Assembly: GCA_947624645.1 (NCBI GenBank)
Contig: CANQLG010000011.1
Span: 1 to 59,502, forward strand
Reading direction: 5' to 3'
DNA from: Candidatus Gastranaerophilales bacterium
Lineage (GTDB): Bacteria; Cyanobacteriota; Vampirovibrionia; Gastranaerophilales; Gastranaerophilaceae
DNA: 59,502 nucleotides
Part shown: positions 53,525 through 59,502 of the stretch, piece after piece
Layout of the letters: every line of letters begins with the position of its first letter
Numbering within the stretch: the first letter of the stretch is position 1
Notes under the pieces: generated by a model
Seen by the model: the letters and a program-made list of their open reading frames with translations, nothing else
The model's database searches: none
What the model was told of the DNA's origin: nothing
Position numbers and translations under genes: made by a program

Positions 53525-54270
53525 CAGAATTTAAATATCCTTTTTGCATTACAGGTCGTTTGTGTTTTGACTTCTTCCGGGTCGATATTTTTTATAAGGG
53601 CTATTTCTTTGGCAATATATATTAAATATTCGGGAGAATTAATTTTTCCCCGATATGGGACAGGTGCAAGATATGGAGCATCTGTTTCCAATAAAAGTTT
53701 ATTTAATGGCGTATATTTTACAACGGATTTTAGTTCTTGAGCATTCTTAAACGTTATAATGCCGCCGATTGCTATATAATATCCTTTATCCAGACATTTT
53801 TTGACAAATTCAATATCGCCTGAAAAACAATGAAAAACTACATCTTTTAGTTTAAAGTCTTGTAAAATGGCAAAAGTATCTTCGTGAGCTTCTCTGTCAT
53901 GGATTAAAACAGGCAATTCAAGCTGAGCAGCTGTTTCAAGCTGGCTGTTAAAAACTTGTTTTTGTAATTCTTTTGTTTCTGTTTCCCAATAGTAATCCAA
54001 GCCGATTTCACCTATTGCTACGGTCTTATTGGTGCCGGATATTATATTTAAACTATCGGGTGTATATGTTTGTGCTTCGCTCGGATGAATACCAATTGCG
54101 TTATAAAGCATGTCATATTTATTGCATAAAGTTATTATTTCATTAAAAGAATCAGGTTCGACTCCGGGTATTATTACCTTTTCTACTCCGCTATCTTTTA
54201 TTCTGCAAAGTAAATCTTCAAAATTTTCTTTGTATTCATCAAAATTTATGTGTGAGTGTGTATCTATCAT
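53524..54270 (-). CDS. tatD: TatD family metal-dependent DNase
   Basis: A 248-residue hydrolase: metal ligands H5 and H7 (MIDTHSHINF), GEIGLDYYW with its Glu, LPVLIHDREAHED, VVFHCFSGD and LLLETDAPYLAP. TatD proteins trim DNA or RNA ends in quality control. It starts 51 bp from the divergent membrane-protein gene; both starts lack a ribosome-binding site and have a -10-like box close by. Confidence 0.94.
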   Translation of the reverse strand: MIDTHSHINFDEYKENFEDLLCRIKDSGVEKVIIPGVEPDSFNEIITLCNKYDMLYNAIGIHPSEAQTYTPDSLNIISGTNKTVAIGEIGLDYYWETETKELQKQVFNSQLETAAQLELPVLIHDREAHEDTFAILQDFKLKDVVFHCFSGDIEFVKKCLDKGYYIAIGGIITFKNAQELKSVVKYTPLNKLLLETDAPYLAPVPYRGKINSPEYLIYIAKEIALIKNIDPEEVKTQTTCNAKRIFKF

Positions 54271-54277
54271 AGTTATT

Positions 54278-54283
54278 ATTATG
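54278..54283 (-). promoter_or_regulatory. -10-like hexamer seven bases before the tatD start
   Basis: CATAAT, then AATAACT, then ATG on the minus strand. Confidence 0.35.
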
Positions 54284-54309
54284 ATAACAAAAAAATTTTT
54301 TTTTATGTT

Positions 54310-54315
54310 TATAAT
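54310..54315 (+). promoter_or_regulatory. -10 box six bases before the membrane-protein start
   Basis: TATAAT, then AAGTGT, then ATG at 54322. Confidence 0.5.
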
Positions 54316-54321
54316 AAGTGT

Positions 54322-55062
54322 ATGGTAAACATTTCAAATAATACGTCGGCATTTTATGATTTTATTAATAAACCGCAAAGTTATATGATAAAAAAAGAAA
54401 ATGCAAATAATAAGAAGAAAGTAATTGCTGCATCTGTTGCAGGCAGTGCAGTCGGTATAATTGCAGCTACGGTCGGTGTTTTTTCACTTGCAAAAGGTAA
54501 AAATCCCGGCCTAACGCTTAATAAAATGGTTTATGATGAAAAAGATGCTTTGATAATCGGAGCAGGCTCTGTATTAGGCGGGCTTATTGGCGGACTTGTT
54601 TCGGATAAAAATAAAGAAAATAAAAATCTTAAATTAAGAGAAGCTTCTCAGCAATTTATTGGCAATATGGCTTTTCCTATTACTATTCTTGCGTGTGCTA
54701 ATAAATTGCTTGATAAATCGGGATTTAAGCTGCCAAAAATCAATTCATCTTCAAAACCTGCCGGAGCGTTGAATGTTCTAATCGAAGCTCTTCCTAAAAT
54801 GGTTGTTTGTATTGCTTCTTTGGTTGGCGGTATGGAGCTTGGTAATAAAGTCATGAACCGTGTTAATAATAAAATCTTTAAAGAAGAGATAAAACACGAT
54901 GTTCAAGCTGAAGATTATCTTGTTCATGCCGATGATATTTGTTTAACCGCTAATATGCTTTTAAAGGATTTTAAATCAATTTCTGCCGTAACATCCAAAC
55001 TTTTACCTTTATCTTTTATTGTTGCTGGCAGTAAAACAGGTATTCAGCAGAAAGAAAATTAA
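54322..55062 (+). CDS. Hypothetical multi-spanning membrane protein
   Basis: A 246-residue protein starting MVNISNNTSAF at 54322; a longer in-frame start at 54256 lies within tatD and is unlikely. Hydrophobic Ala/Gly-rich segments: about 35-55 (KVIAASVAGSAVGIIAATVGVFSLA), 75-95 (DALIIGAGSVLGGLIGGLV), 115-130, 160-175 (PKMVVCIASLVGGMELG) and a final weak one. No known family. It resembles the small protein at 10142 in style and may be lineage-specific. The start is without a ribosome-binding site but has TATAAT six bases upstream. It converges with hemW, overlapping four bases. Confidence 0.7.
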   Translation: MVNISNNTSAFYDFINKPQSYMIKKENANNKKKVIAASVAGSAVGIIAATVGVFSLAKGKNPGLTLNKMVYDEKDALIIGAGSVLGGLIGGLVSDKNKENKNLKLREASQQFIGNMAFPITILACANKLLDKSGFKLPKINSSSKPAGALNVLIEALPKMVVCIASLVGGMELGNKVMNRVNNKIFKEEIKHDVQAEDYLVHADDICLTANMLLKDFKSISAVTSKLLPLSFIVAGSKTGIQQKEN

Positions 55063-56132
55063 TCGATAAATTCAGACATGATTTCGTTGCTTAACAGCAT
55101 GCCGTTTTCATTCAGCGATATTCTTGAATCTTGAAAATTAATTAAATTTTTGTATTTATTAATTATTTTTTTATACTTATCCAAAAAATCAATATTGTAT
55201 TTTTTGTTAAATTCTTTTATGTTAATTCCTTCTTTAAGTCTTAACGCAAGAAATATTTCTTCTTCCATAATTTGGATAGGCGTTAAAATAGATTTTTCTT
55301 CGATTTTATTAGGATTATTCAGATATAATTCCATTTCGGATTGATTTTTATACCTCATATTTCCTATATATCCGCTTGCATTTAGTCCGAACCCGTAATA
55401 ATTTTTGTTTTGCCAATAACAAAGATTATGTTTTGATTCAAATTTTTCTAATGCAAAATTACTTATTTCATAATGAATATAGCCGTTTTTTTTAAGTTCA
55501 TTTGATAATAATATATATAATTCTGACTGTATATCTTCATTGGGCAAATTTTGAGGCGGATTTTTGTAAAAATAGCAGCCTTTTTCTATTTTTAATCCGT
55601 ATGAGGATATATGAGGCACTTTTAGCTCTAACACTTGTTTTATATCATTTTGAAAACTTTCTTGTGTTTGATAGGGAAGCCCATACATTAAATCTATACT
55701 TATATTTTTAAAATCCGCTTGTTTTATATCATTTACAGCTTTATAGATTGTTTCTTTATTATGATTTCTGCCTAAAATTTTAAGTATTTTATCATCGAAT
55801 GTTTGTATTCCTAGGGAAATTCTGTTAACGCCCGCTAATTTATATTCTTTTGTTATTGTTGTTTCGGGATTGACTTCAAGCGTTATTTCACAGTTATTTG
55901 TAATGTTAAATTGAGAAATTATCATTTGTATATCGGAAGCATCTAATAAAGACGGTGTTCCGCCACCTATATATATTGTTTTTAACTTTTCTTGTTTATA
56001 TTTCGACTTTATTTCATATATAAGCGTGTTAAGATAACATTCTTTCAGTTCTATATTTTTACCTGAAACAAATGAACAATAATTACATTTTCTCTTGCAA
56101 AAAGGTATGTGAATGTATACGTGCTCTGTCAT
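55059..56132 (-). CDS. hemW: Radical SAM heme chaperone HemW
   Basis: A 357-residue protein: C12-x3-C16-x2-C19 followed by Ser-Phe (HIPFCKRKCNYCSF), as in HemW rather than HemN. GGGTPSLL, TLEVNPETTT, RISLGIQTFDDKILKILGRNH and SIDLMYGLPYQTQESF follow, then the HemN C-terminal domain with NLCYWQNKNYYGFGLNASGY. HemW carries heme to proteins or acts in related chemistry. TATAAT ends six bases before the ATG and there is no ribosome-binding site. Confidence 0.93.
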   Translation of the reverse strand: MTEHVYIHIPFCKRKCNYCSFVSGKNIELKECYLNTLIYEIKSKYKQEKLKTIYIGGGTPSLLDASDIQMIISQFNITNNCEITLEVNPETTITKEYKLAGVNRISLGIQTFDDKILKILGRNHNKETIYKAVNDIKQADFKNISIDLMYGLPYQTQESFQNDIKQVLELKVPHISSYGLKIEKGCYFYKNPPQNLPNEDIQSELYILLSNELKKNGYIHYEISNFALEKFESKHNLCYWQNKNYYGFGLNASGYIGNMRYKNQSEMELYLNNPNKIEEKSILTPIQIMEEEIFLALRLKEGINIKEFNKKYNIDFLDKYKKIINKYKNLINFQDSRISLNENGMLLSNEIMSEFID

Positions 56133-56138
56133 TATTAA

Positions 56139-56144
56139 ATTATA
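56139..56144 (-). promoter_or_regulatory. -10 box six bases before the hemW start
   Basis: TATAAT, then TTAATA, then ATG on the minus strand. Confidence 0.5.
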
Positions 56145-56201
56145 TCATTTAATTGAATCTTTAATTTCTATTTGTTACAATTTTTGAGAGGATAGTGAAA
56201 A

Positions 56202-56729
56202 ATGGATCAGGTAAAAGTTGAAAAAATGACCACAGATGATGTTGATGAAGTTTTTCAAATTGAAGAACTTATTCATCCCGAACATCACTGGTCTAAAGAT
56301 TCATTTTATAATGAACTGGCAAATAAGTTGGCATCATATTATTGTGTAAAAGATAATTCGGGTAAAATATTAGCCTATATAGGTTTTTGGAAGATTATTG
56401 ATGAAGCTCATATTACTTCGCTTGCCGTTCATCCGGATTATAGAAAAAAACAACTGGCGCAAGTACTTCTAATCCAAGCCGTTAATGATTGCTATAAGGA
56501 TATGATTAAATATATTACACTGGAAGTTAGGGAAAGTAACGTGCCTGCAATTAAACTTTATGAAAAGTTTTTGTTTGATTCAATAGGAAAACGAAAGAAC
56601 TATTATCAGGATAACGGAGAAAATGCCATTATCATGTTTACTCAAAATATTTGGTATGATACATTTAAGAATAATTTTAAAAATTTATCGGATTCAATAA
56701 ATAAGGTTTCGGTTTCTTATGATAAATAA
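56202..56729 (+). CDS. rimI: Ribosomal-protein-alanine N-acetyltransferase (GNAT)
   Basis: A 175-residue GNAT enzyme: HHWSKDSFYNEL, GKILAYIGFWKIIDEAHITSLAVHPDYRKKQLAQVLLIQAV and LEVRESNVPAIKLYEKFLFDSIGKRKNYYQDNGENAIIM are RimI signatures, with the acetyl-CoA loop RKKQLA (RxxGxG/A). It acetylates the N-terminus of ribosomal protein S18. GAGAGGA precedes the ATG. Its stop overlaps bioY by 11 bases. Confidence 0.92.
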   Translation: MDQVKVEKMTTDDVDEVFQIEELIHPEHHWSKDSFYNELANKLASYYCVKDNSGKILAYIGFWKIIDEAHITSLAVHPDYRKKQLAQVLLIQAVNDCYKDMIKYITLEVRESNVPAIKLYEKFLFDSIGKRKNYYQDNGENAIIMFTQNIWYDTFKNNFKNLSDSINKVSVSYDK

Positions 56730-57360
56730 AAGAGTAAAAGAAGAAATAAAAAAATATCATAAACCTAATATAAAAATAAGATTTGGACTCGGCACAATTG
56801 CAATAGTTTCAGTGTGTTTACTGATATTAGTTATAGCTACTTTTACTCAAATAAAAATAAGTTTTAACGTGCCTGATGGCGGAATAATATCTTATCTTAA
56901 GTTCGAATACATACCGCAAATTCCTGCCGTATTATTTATTGCGGCTCTATTAGGTGAATATTGGGGATTATTTACGCTGATTTTGTATATATTACTGGGA
57001 CTAACTCCGTGGTATCCGGTTTTTGCATTGGGTGGCGGGTTATCTTATATATTTCAGTACAATTTCGGATATATTTTTGCCTTTATTTTTGCAATAATTT
57101 TTACTGCAAAAGAATTAAAAAATTCAAAATCCCTGCTAAATATAATACTTGCCGTATTTTACGGCGTCTTTTCCATTCATTTAATAGGTATATTATATAT
57201 GATAATTATTGCCCTGATAAGACATGACAATTGGGAATTTATCGGGCAATGGATATATTTCCAATCACTTGTAAAAATCTTATATGATATTGTTTTTGGC
57301 TTCCTTGCTATTATTATTGCAAAAAATATAAGAAAGCTTCTTTGGCTTGTTTTGGGATAA
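56719..57360 (+). CDS. BioY family (biotin transporter) protein
   Basis: A 213-residue membrane protein: YIPQIPAVLFIAALLGEYWGLFTLILYILLGLTPWYPVFALGGGLSYIFQYNFGYIFAFIFA carries the BioY signature (GxYLGxxxxxxYLxxGxxxxPVF). It has about six helices. BioY takes up biotin alone or with an ECF module; no ECF ATPases are nearby. It begins inside rimI. Confidence 0.85.
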   Translation: MINKRVKEEIKKYHKPNIKIRFGLGTIAIVSVCLLILVIATFTQIKISFNVPDGGIISYLKFEYIPQIPAVLFIAALLGEYWGLFTLILYILLGLTPWYPVFALGGGLSYIFQYNFGYIFAFIFAIIFTAKELKNSKSLLNIILAVFYGVFSIHLIGILYMIIIALIRHDNWEFIGQWIYFQSLVKILYDIVFGFLAIIIAKNIRKLLWLVLG

Positions 57361-57377
57361 CTGGTTAATTCTAATTA

Positions 57378-57641
57378 TTATAGTCCAAAATGCATTAATA
57401 GTTTTACAATAAACTGTTCAAGCAGCTGTAAAATAATAAAAGCAATTAAAGGTGAAATATCTATCATTCCGATAGGGGGTATTATTGCCTTAAATGGTGC
57501 CATTATTATATTATAAAGCTTGATTAATGATGCTATGGGTTCTTTTCGTACATCAAATATCGGTATCCAGCTGAGTATTACAACTATTAATATGATTAAA
57601 TATATTATTCTGAATAATATTGATACTATATAAGAAATCAT
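57378..57641 (-). CDS. YggT family membrane protein
   Basis: An 87-residue protein with two membrane segments and the YggT motif: ILSWIPIFDVRKEPIASLIKLYNIIMAPFKAIIPPIGMIDISPLIAFIILQLLE. YggT homologs in cyanobacteria (YlmG) act in nucleoid or division-site organisation. AAGGGAG precedes the ATG. It follows mtnP by 14 bp in the same direction. Confidence 0.9.
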   Translation of the reverse strand: MISYIVSILFRIIYLIILIVVILSWIPIFDVRKEPIASLIKLYNIIMAPFKAIIPPIGMIDISPLIAFIILQLLEQFIVKLLMHFGL

Positions 57642-57655
57642 AAAATAATCTCCCT

Positions 57656-58465
57656 TTATGAAGTATGTGAAATGTTATAACATTCACAATTATTTCTTTC
57701 AATCGGAATGTTTTCTATAATTGCTATTAATAAACTTTTTAATCTTGTAATATTGGATTTAAATACTTGCATAACCTCTTGATGCGTAACGGGAGGTACA
57801 TCACCGACAAGTCCGGCATCATAATCGGTAATTAAAGCAATAGTAACGGGACACATATCAAGCTCATGAACAAGGTGTACTTCAGGATATTGGCTCATAT
57901 TAATAACTTCCCAGCCTTGATTTGTGAAGAATTTGGATTCGGCTTTTGTGGTAAATCTCGGGCCGTTTATAACTACTACTGTTCCTGATTCATGGACATT
58001 TATACCGAGTTTTTTAGCCTGTTCAATCGCAATTTTTCTAAGTTCGGGACAGTATGGATCTGCTGCCGAGGGATGAACACAAACAGGACCTTCAAAAAAT
58101 GTATTTTTTCTTCCGTCTGTCCAATCAACAAATTGATCGCATATAACAAAATCACCGGGTTTAACGTGTTTTTGCAAACTTCCTGCCGCACAAGGCGAAA
58201 TAACTCTTGTTACTCCCAATGATTTTAGTGCCCATACATTTGCTCTATAATTAACTAAATGCGGTAAAAACCTGTGGTCTCTTCCATGTCGAGGAATAAA
58301 AGCTACTTTTTTCCCGAATAATTCTCCGATTGTGATTGGATCTGACGGTTTTCCGTAAGGTGTATCTATTGTTACTTCCGTAACATTAGTGCCTGATTCT
58401 TCAAAAAAACTGTAAAATCCGCTTCCGCCTATTATACCTATTTGTGCAGTTGTTTTTTCGCTCAT
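57656..58465 (-). CDS. mtnP: S-methyl-5'-thioadenosine phosphorylase
   Basis: A 269-residue purine phosphorylase-type enzyme: GIIGGSGFYSF (10-20), FIPRHGRDHRFLPHLVNYRANVWALKSLGV, SPCAAGSLQKHVKPGDFVICDQFVDWT, VVINGPRFTTKAESKFF, and INMSQYPEVHLVHELDMCPVTIALITDYD. It cleaves methylthioadenosine to adenine in polyamine and methionine salvage. GGAGGG precedes the ATG. Confidence 0.95.
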   Translation of the reverse strand: MSEKTTAQIGIIGGSGFYSFFEESGTNVTEVTIDTPYGKPSDPITIGELFGKKVAFIPRHGRDHRFLPHLVNYRANVWALKSLGVTRVISPCAAGSLQKHVKPGDFVICDQFVDWTDGRKNTFFEGPVCVHPSAADPYCPELRKIAIEQAKKLGINVHESGTVVVINGPRFTTKAESKFFTNQGWEVINMSQYPEVHLVHELDMCPVTIALITDYDAGLVGDVPPVTHQEVMQVFKSNITRLKSLLIAIIENIPIERNNCECYNISHTS

Positions 58466-58511
58466 ATTCCCTCCAAAATATATATTCTATTCTATTTTTA
58501 TCACAGATTAC

Positions 58512-58545
58512 AAAAAAAGGGAACTATAATTAGTTCCCTTTTTTT
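58512..58545. terminator. Bidirectional rho-independent terminator
   Basis: GGGAACTA (58519-58526), loop TAAT, TAGTTCCC (58531-58538), with A7 before and T7 after. It ends the prepilin transcript on the minus strand. Confidence 0.88.
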
Positions 58546-58568
58546 GTAAATATAAATCTTTATTATTT

Positions 58569-59153
58569 CTATGTTGAAGTTTTATTTGCTGAAACTTGAA
58601 GTGAACTTTCGATTAATTCATTTTCGTATTCGAAAGAATCATCTTTACTGTCAGGAGTTTGAACTTTACCATCGTATCTTACTTGGATTCTTAATCCTTC
58701 CGCATCACTTCCACGTTTAGAAGCAATAGTACGAAGTTCATGAGAATTTAAAGTACGGTCAACATAAATAGTACGAGTATTACCGTCAAAAGCACCTTCT
58801 AATCCCCAATATCTTATACCGTCAGTTGTCATAAAGTTAGGACTATCATAACTTGACGGACCGGTACAATTGATTGGTCCCGCAGTATTTAATGAATCAG
58901 CAACTGCTTCACAAAATGCTGATGCTGAAATATTTTTATCTTTCCAATATGCACTTGAATTTGCTGCCGCCAAATACTCGGTTGAATCCATTGCATTTGA
59001 TATTGCACCTTGCATATTGTATAATGCCTTTTTGTAAGTAATTTTATCTTTGTCCGGTCTTACATTATTGATTACAGGTATTAAAATCGCTGCCAAAACA
59101 CCCAGTATTGCTAATGTAATCAATGCTTCTGAAAGAGTAAATGCTTTTTTCAT
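58569..59153 (-). CDS. Prepilin-type protein
   Basis: A 194-residue protein with the class III signal MKKA/FTLSEALITLAILGVLAAILIPVI, E+5 and one N-terminal helix; Ala rather than Gly lies before the cleavage site. The globular part contains MTTDGIRYWGLEGAFDGNTRTIYVD and two Cys. The ATG at 59153 is seven bases after AAAGGA; the ATG at 59159 is too near. It is probably a minor pilin or pseudopilin. It has a strong promoter (59200-59228), so it is likely well expressed. Confidence 0.9.
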   Translation of the reverse strand: MKKAFTLSEALITLAILGVLAAILIPVINNVRPDKDKITYKKALYNMQGAISNAMDSTEYLAAANSSAYWKDKNISASAFCEAVADSLNTAGPINCTGPSSYDSPNFMTTDGIRYWGLEGAFDGNTRTIYVDRTLNSHELRTIASKRGSDAEGLRIQVRYDGKVQTPDSKDDSFEYENELIESSLQVSANKTST

Positions 59154-59199
59154 TTTCATTTCCTTTAACTCTCATTTATAGTTACTTCTGCACTCTTTT

Positions 59200-59228
59200 A
59201 TTATAATACCACATTTTTACAATTTCAA
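59200..59228 (-). promoter_or_regulatory. Promoter of the prepilin gene
   Basis: On the minus strand TTGAAA (59223-59228), 17-bp spacer, TATAAT (59200-59205), 46 bases before the start. Confidence 0.75.
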
Positions 59229-59355
59229 CTCTCTTTTTGAAAATAAGTTAACACTTTCAAATTTATATGTTAGTTTTGCTACGTATTTATAATTATTGCA
59301 TATACAGCTTTTTTTAAATTATATTTCATATTTATCCGTATTGCAAATAAATTAC

Positions 59356-59383
59356 TTGATATAAAATTTTTAGGTATTATAAT
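59356..59383 (+). promoter_or_regulatory. Promoter of rpmE
   Basis: TTGATA (59356-59361), 16-bp spacer, TATAAT (59378-59383), 46 bases before the rpmE ATG. Confidence 0.7.
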
Positions 59384-59429
59384 CTTATTAAAATAATAGA
59401 TATATGATTGTTAATTAGAGGAAAGTAAA

Positions 59430-59502
59430 ATGAAAAAAGACATACATCCCGAATACAAAAAAACAGTTATAAAATGTGTATGCGGTAATGAAATTGAAAC
59501 AG
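59430..59502 (+). CDS. rpmE: 50S ribosomal protein L31, partial (C-terminus outside window)
   Basis: Twenty-four codons are visible before the window ends: MKKDIHPEYKKTVIKCVCGN and EIET, the standard L31 opening with the CVC zinc cysteines kept. AGAGGAAAG precedes the ATG. It is the zinc-binding form of L31. Confidence 0.93.
   Translation, partial: MKKDIHPEYKKTVIKCVCGNEIET

Noticed and set aside
56145-56201. Biotin or other riboswitch upstream of rimI-bioY
   Set aside because: The space is too short and no conserved structure is visible.

Overview
The window is AT-rich bacterial chromosome, most likely from a non-photosynthetic relative of the Cyanobacteria such as the gut Vampirovibrionia/Gastranaerophilales. 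This placement is inferred from gene content. ClpC is of the cyanobacterial type throughout, and a DUF3326 protein typical of cyanobacteria and plastid-bearing organisms is present. There are several prepilin-like proteins and a lipoprotein, which suggest a Gram-negative envelope. Energy metabolism looks fermentative (pyruvate formate-lyase, iron alcohol dehydrogenase, CoA-transferase), and no photosynthesis or respiratory-chain gene is seen. No rRNA, insertion sequence or CRISPR array was seen.

Layout. 1-1720: start of a large surface protein made of GGAI/FxxN repeats, with a G9 tract inside its signal-peptide coding region. 1939-6146: purA, a radical SAM protein and an AI-2E family permease. 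6261-9582: iron alcohol dehydrogenase, a higBA toxin-antitoxin pair, and a lipoprotein whose promoter spacer holds a second G9 tract. 9744-10141: tRNA-Leu(CAG) followed by fragments copied from its 3' part. 10142-23316: a small membrane protein, rarA, priA, a PC4-like protein, a phosphohexomutase, ileS, a long pseudopilin, a DUF3326 protein, a UPF0173 hydrolase and a BlaI-type repressor. 23439-34441: a giant tandem SF1 helicase, a methyltransferase, a sigma factor, a four-S1-domain protein, an SH3-like secreted protein, a kinase-fold protein, a uridine-kinase-like protein, nadD and yqeK. 34485-39158: a compact defence islet with an MmeI-like restriction-modification enzyme overlapping a SIR2-like protein, then a RelE/MerR toxin-antitoxin pair. 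39257-44778: tspO and a pyruvate formate-lyase operon in which the enzyme is split into two ORFs with a TonB-like gene before pflA, divergent from a two-subunit CoA-transferase. 44775-48404: a radical SAM protein, a sugar aminotransferase and an MFS exporter. 48596-59502: clpC, a TPR pair, an XRE regulator, tlyA, tatD, a membrane protein, hemW, rimI, bioY, yggT, mtnP, a prepilin and the start of rpmE.

How parts fit together. Pyruvate is probably split to acetyl-CoA and formate by the two-piece PFL activated by PflA. Acetyl-CoA carbon can then leave through CoA-transfer and alcohol formation. The two G9 tracts (one in a coding region, one in a promoter) suggest phase-variable surface proteins, as in host-associated bacteria. 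A recurring arrangement, a TATAAT-like hexamer six or seven bases before the ATG with no Shine-Dalgarno sequence, suggests that a subset of genes is expressed from leaderless mRNAs.
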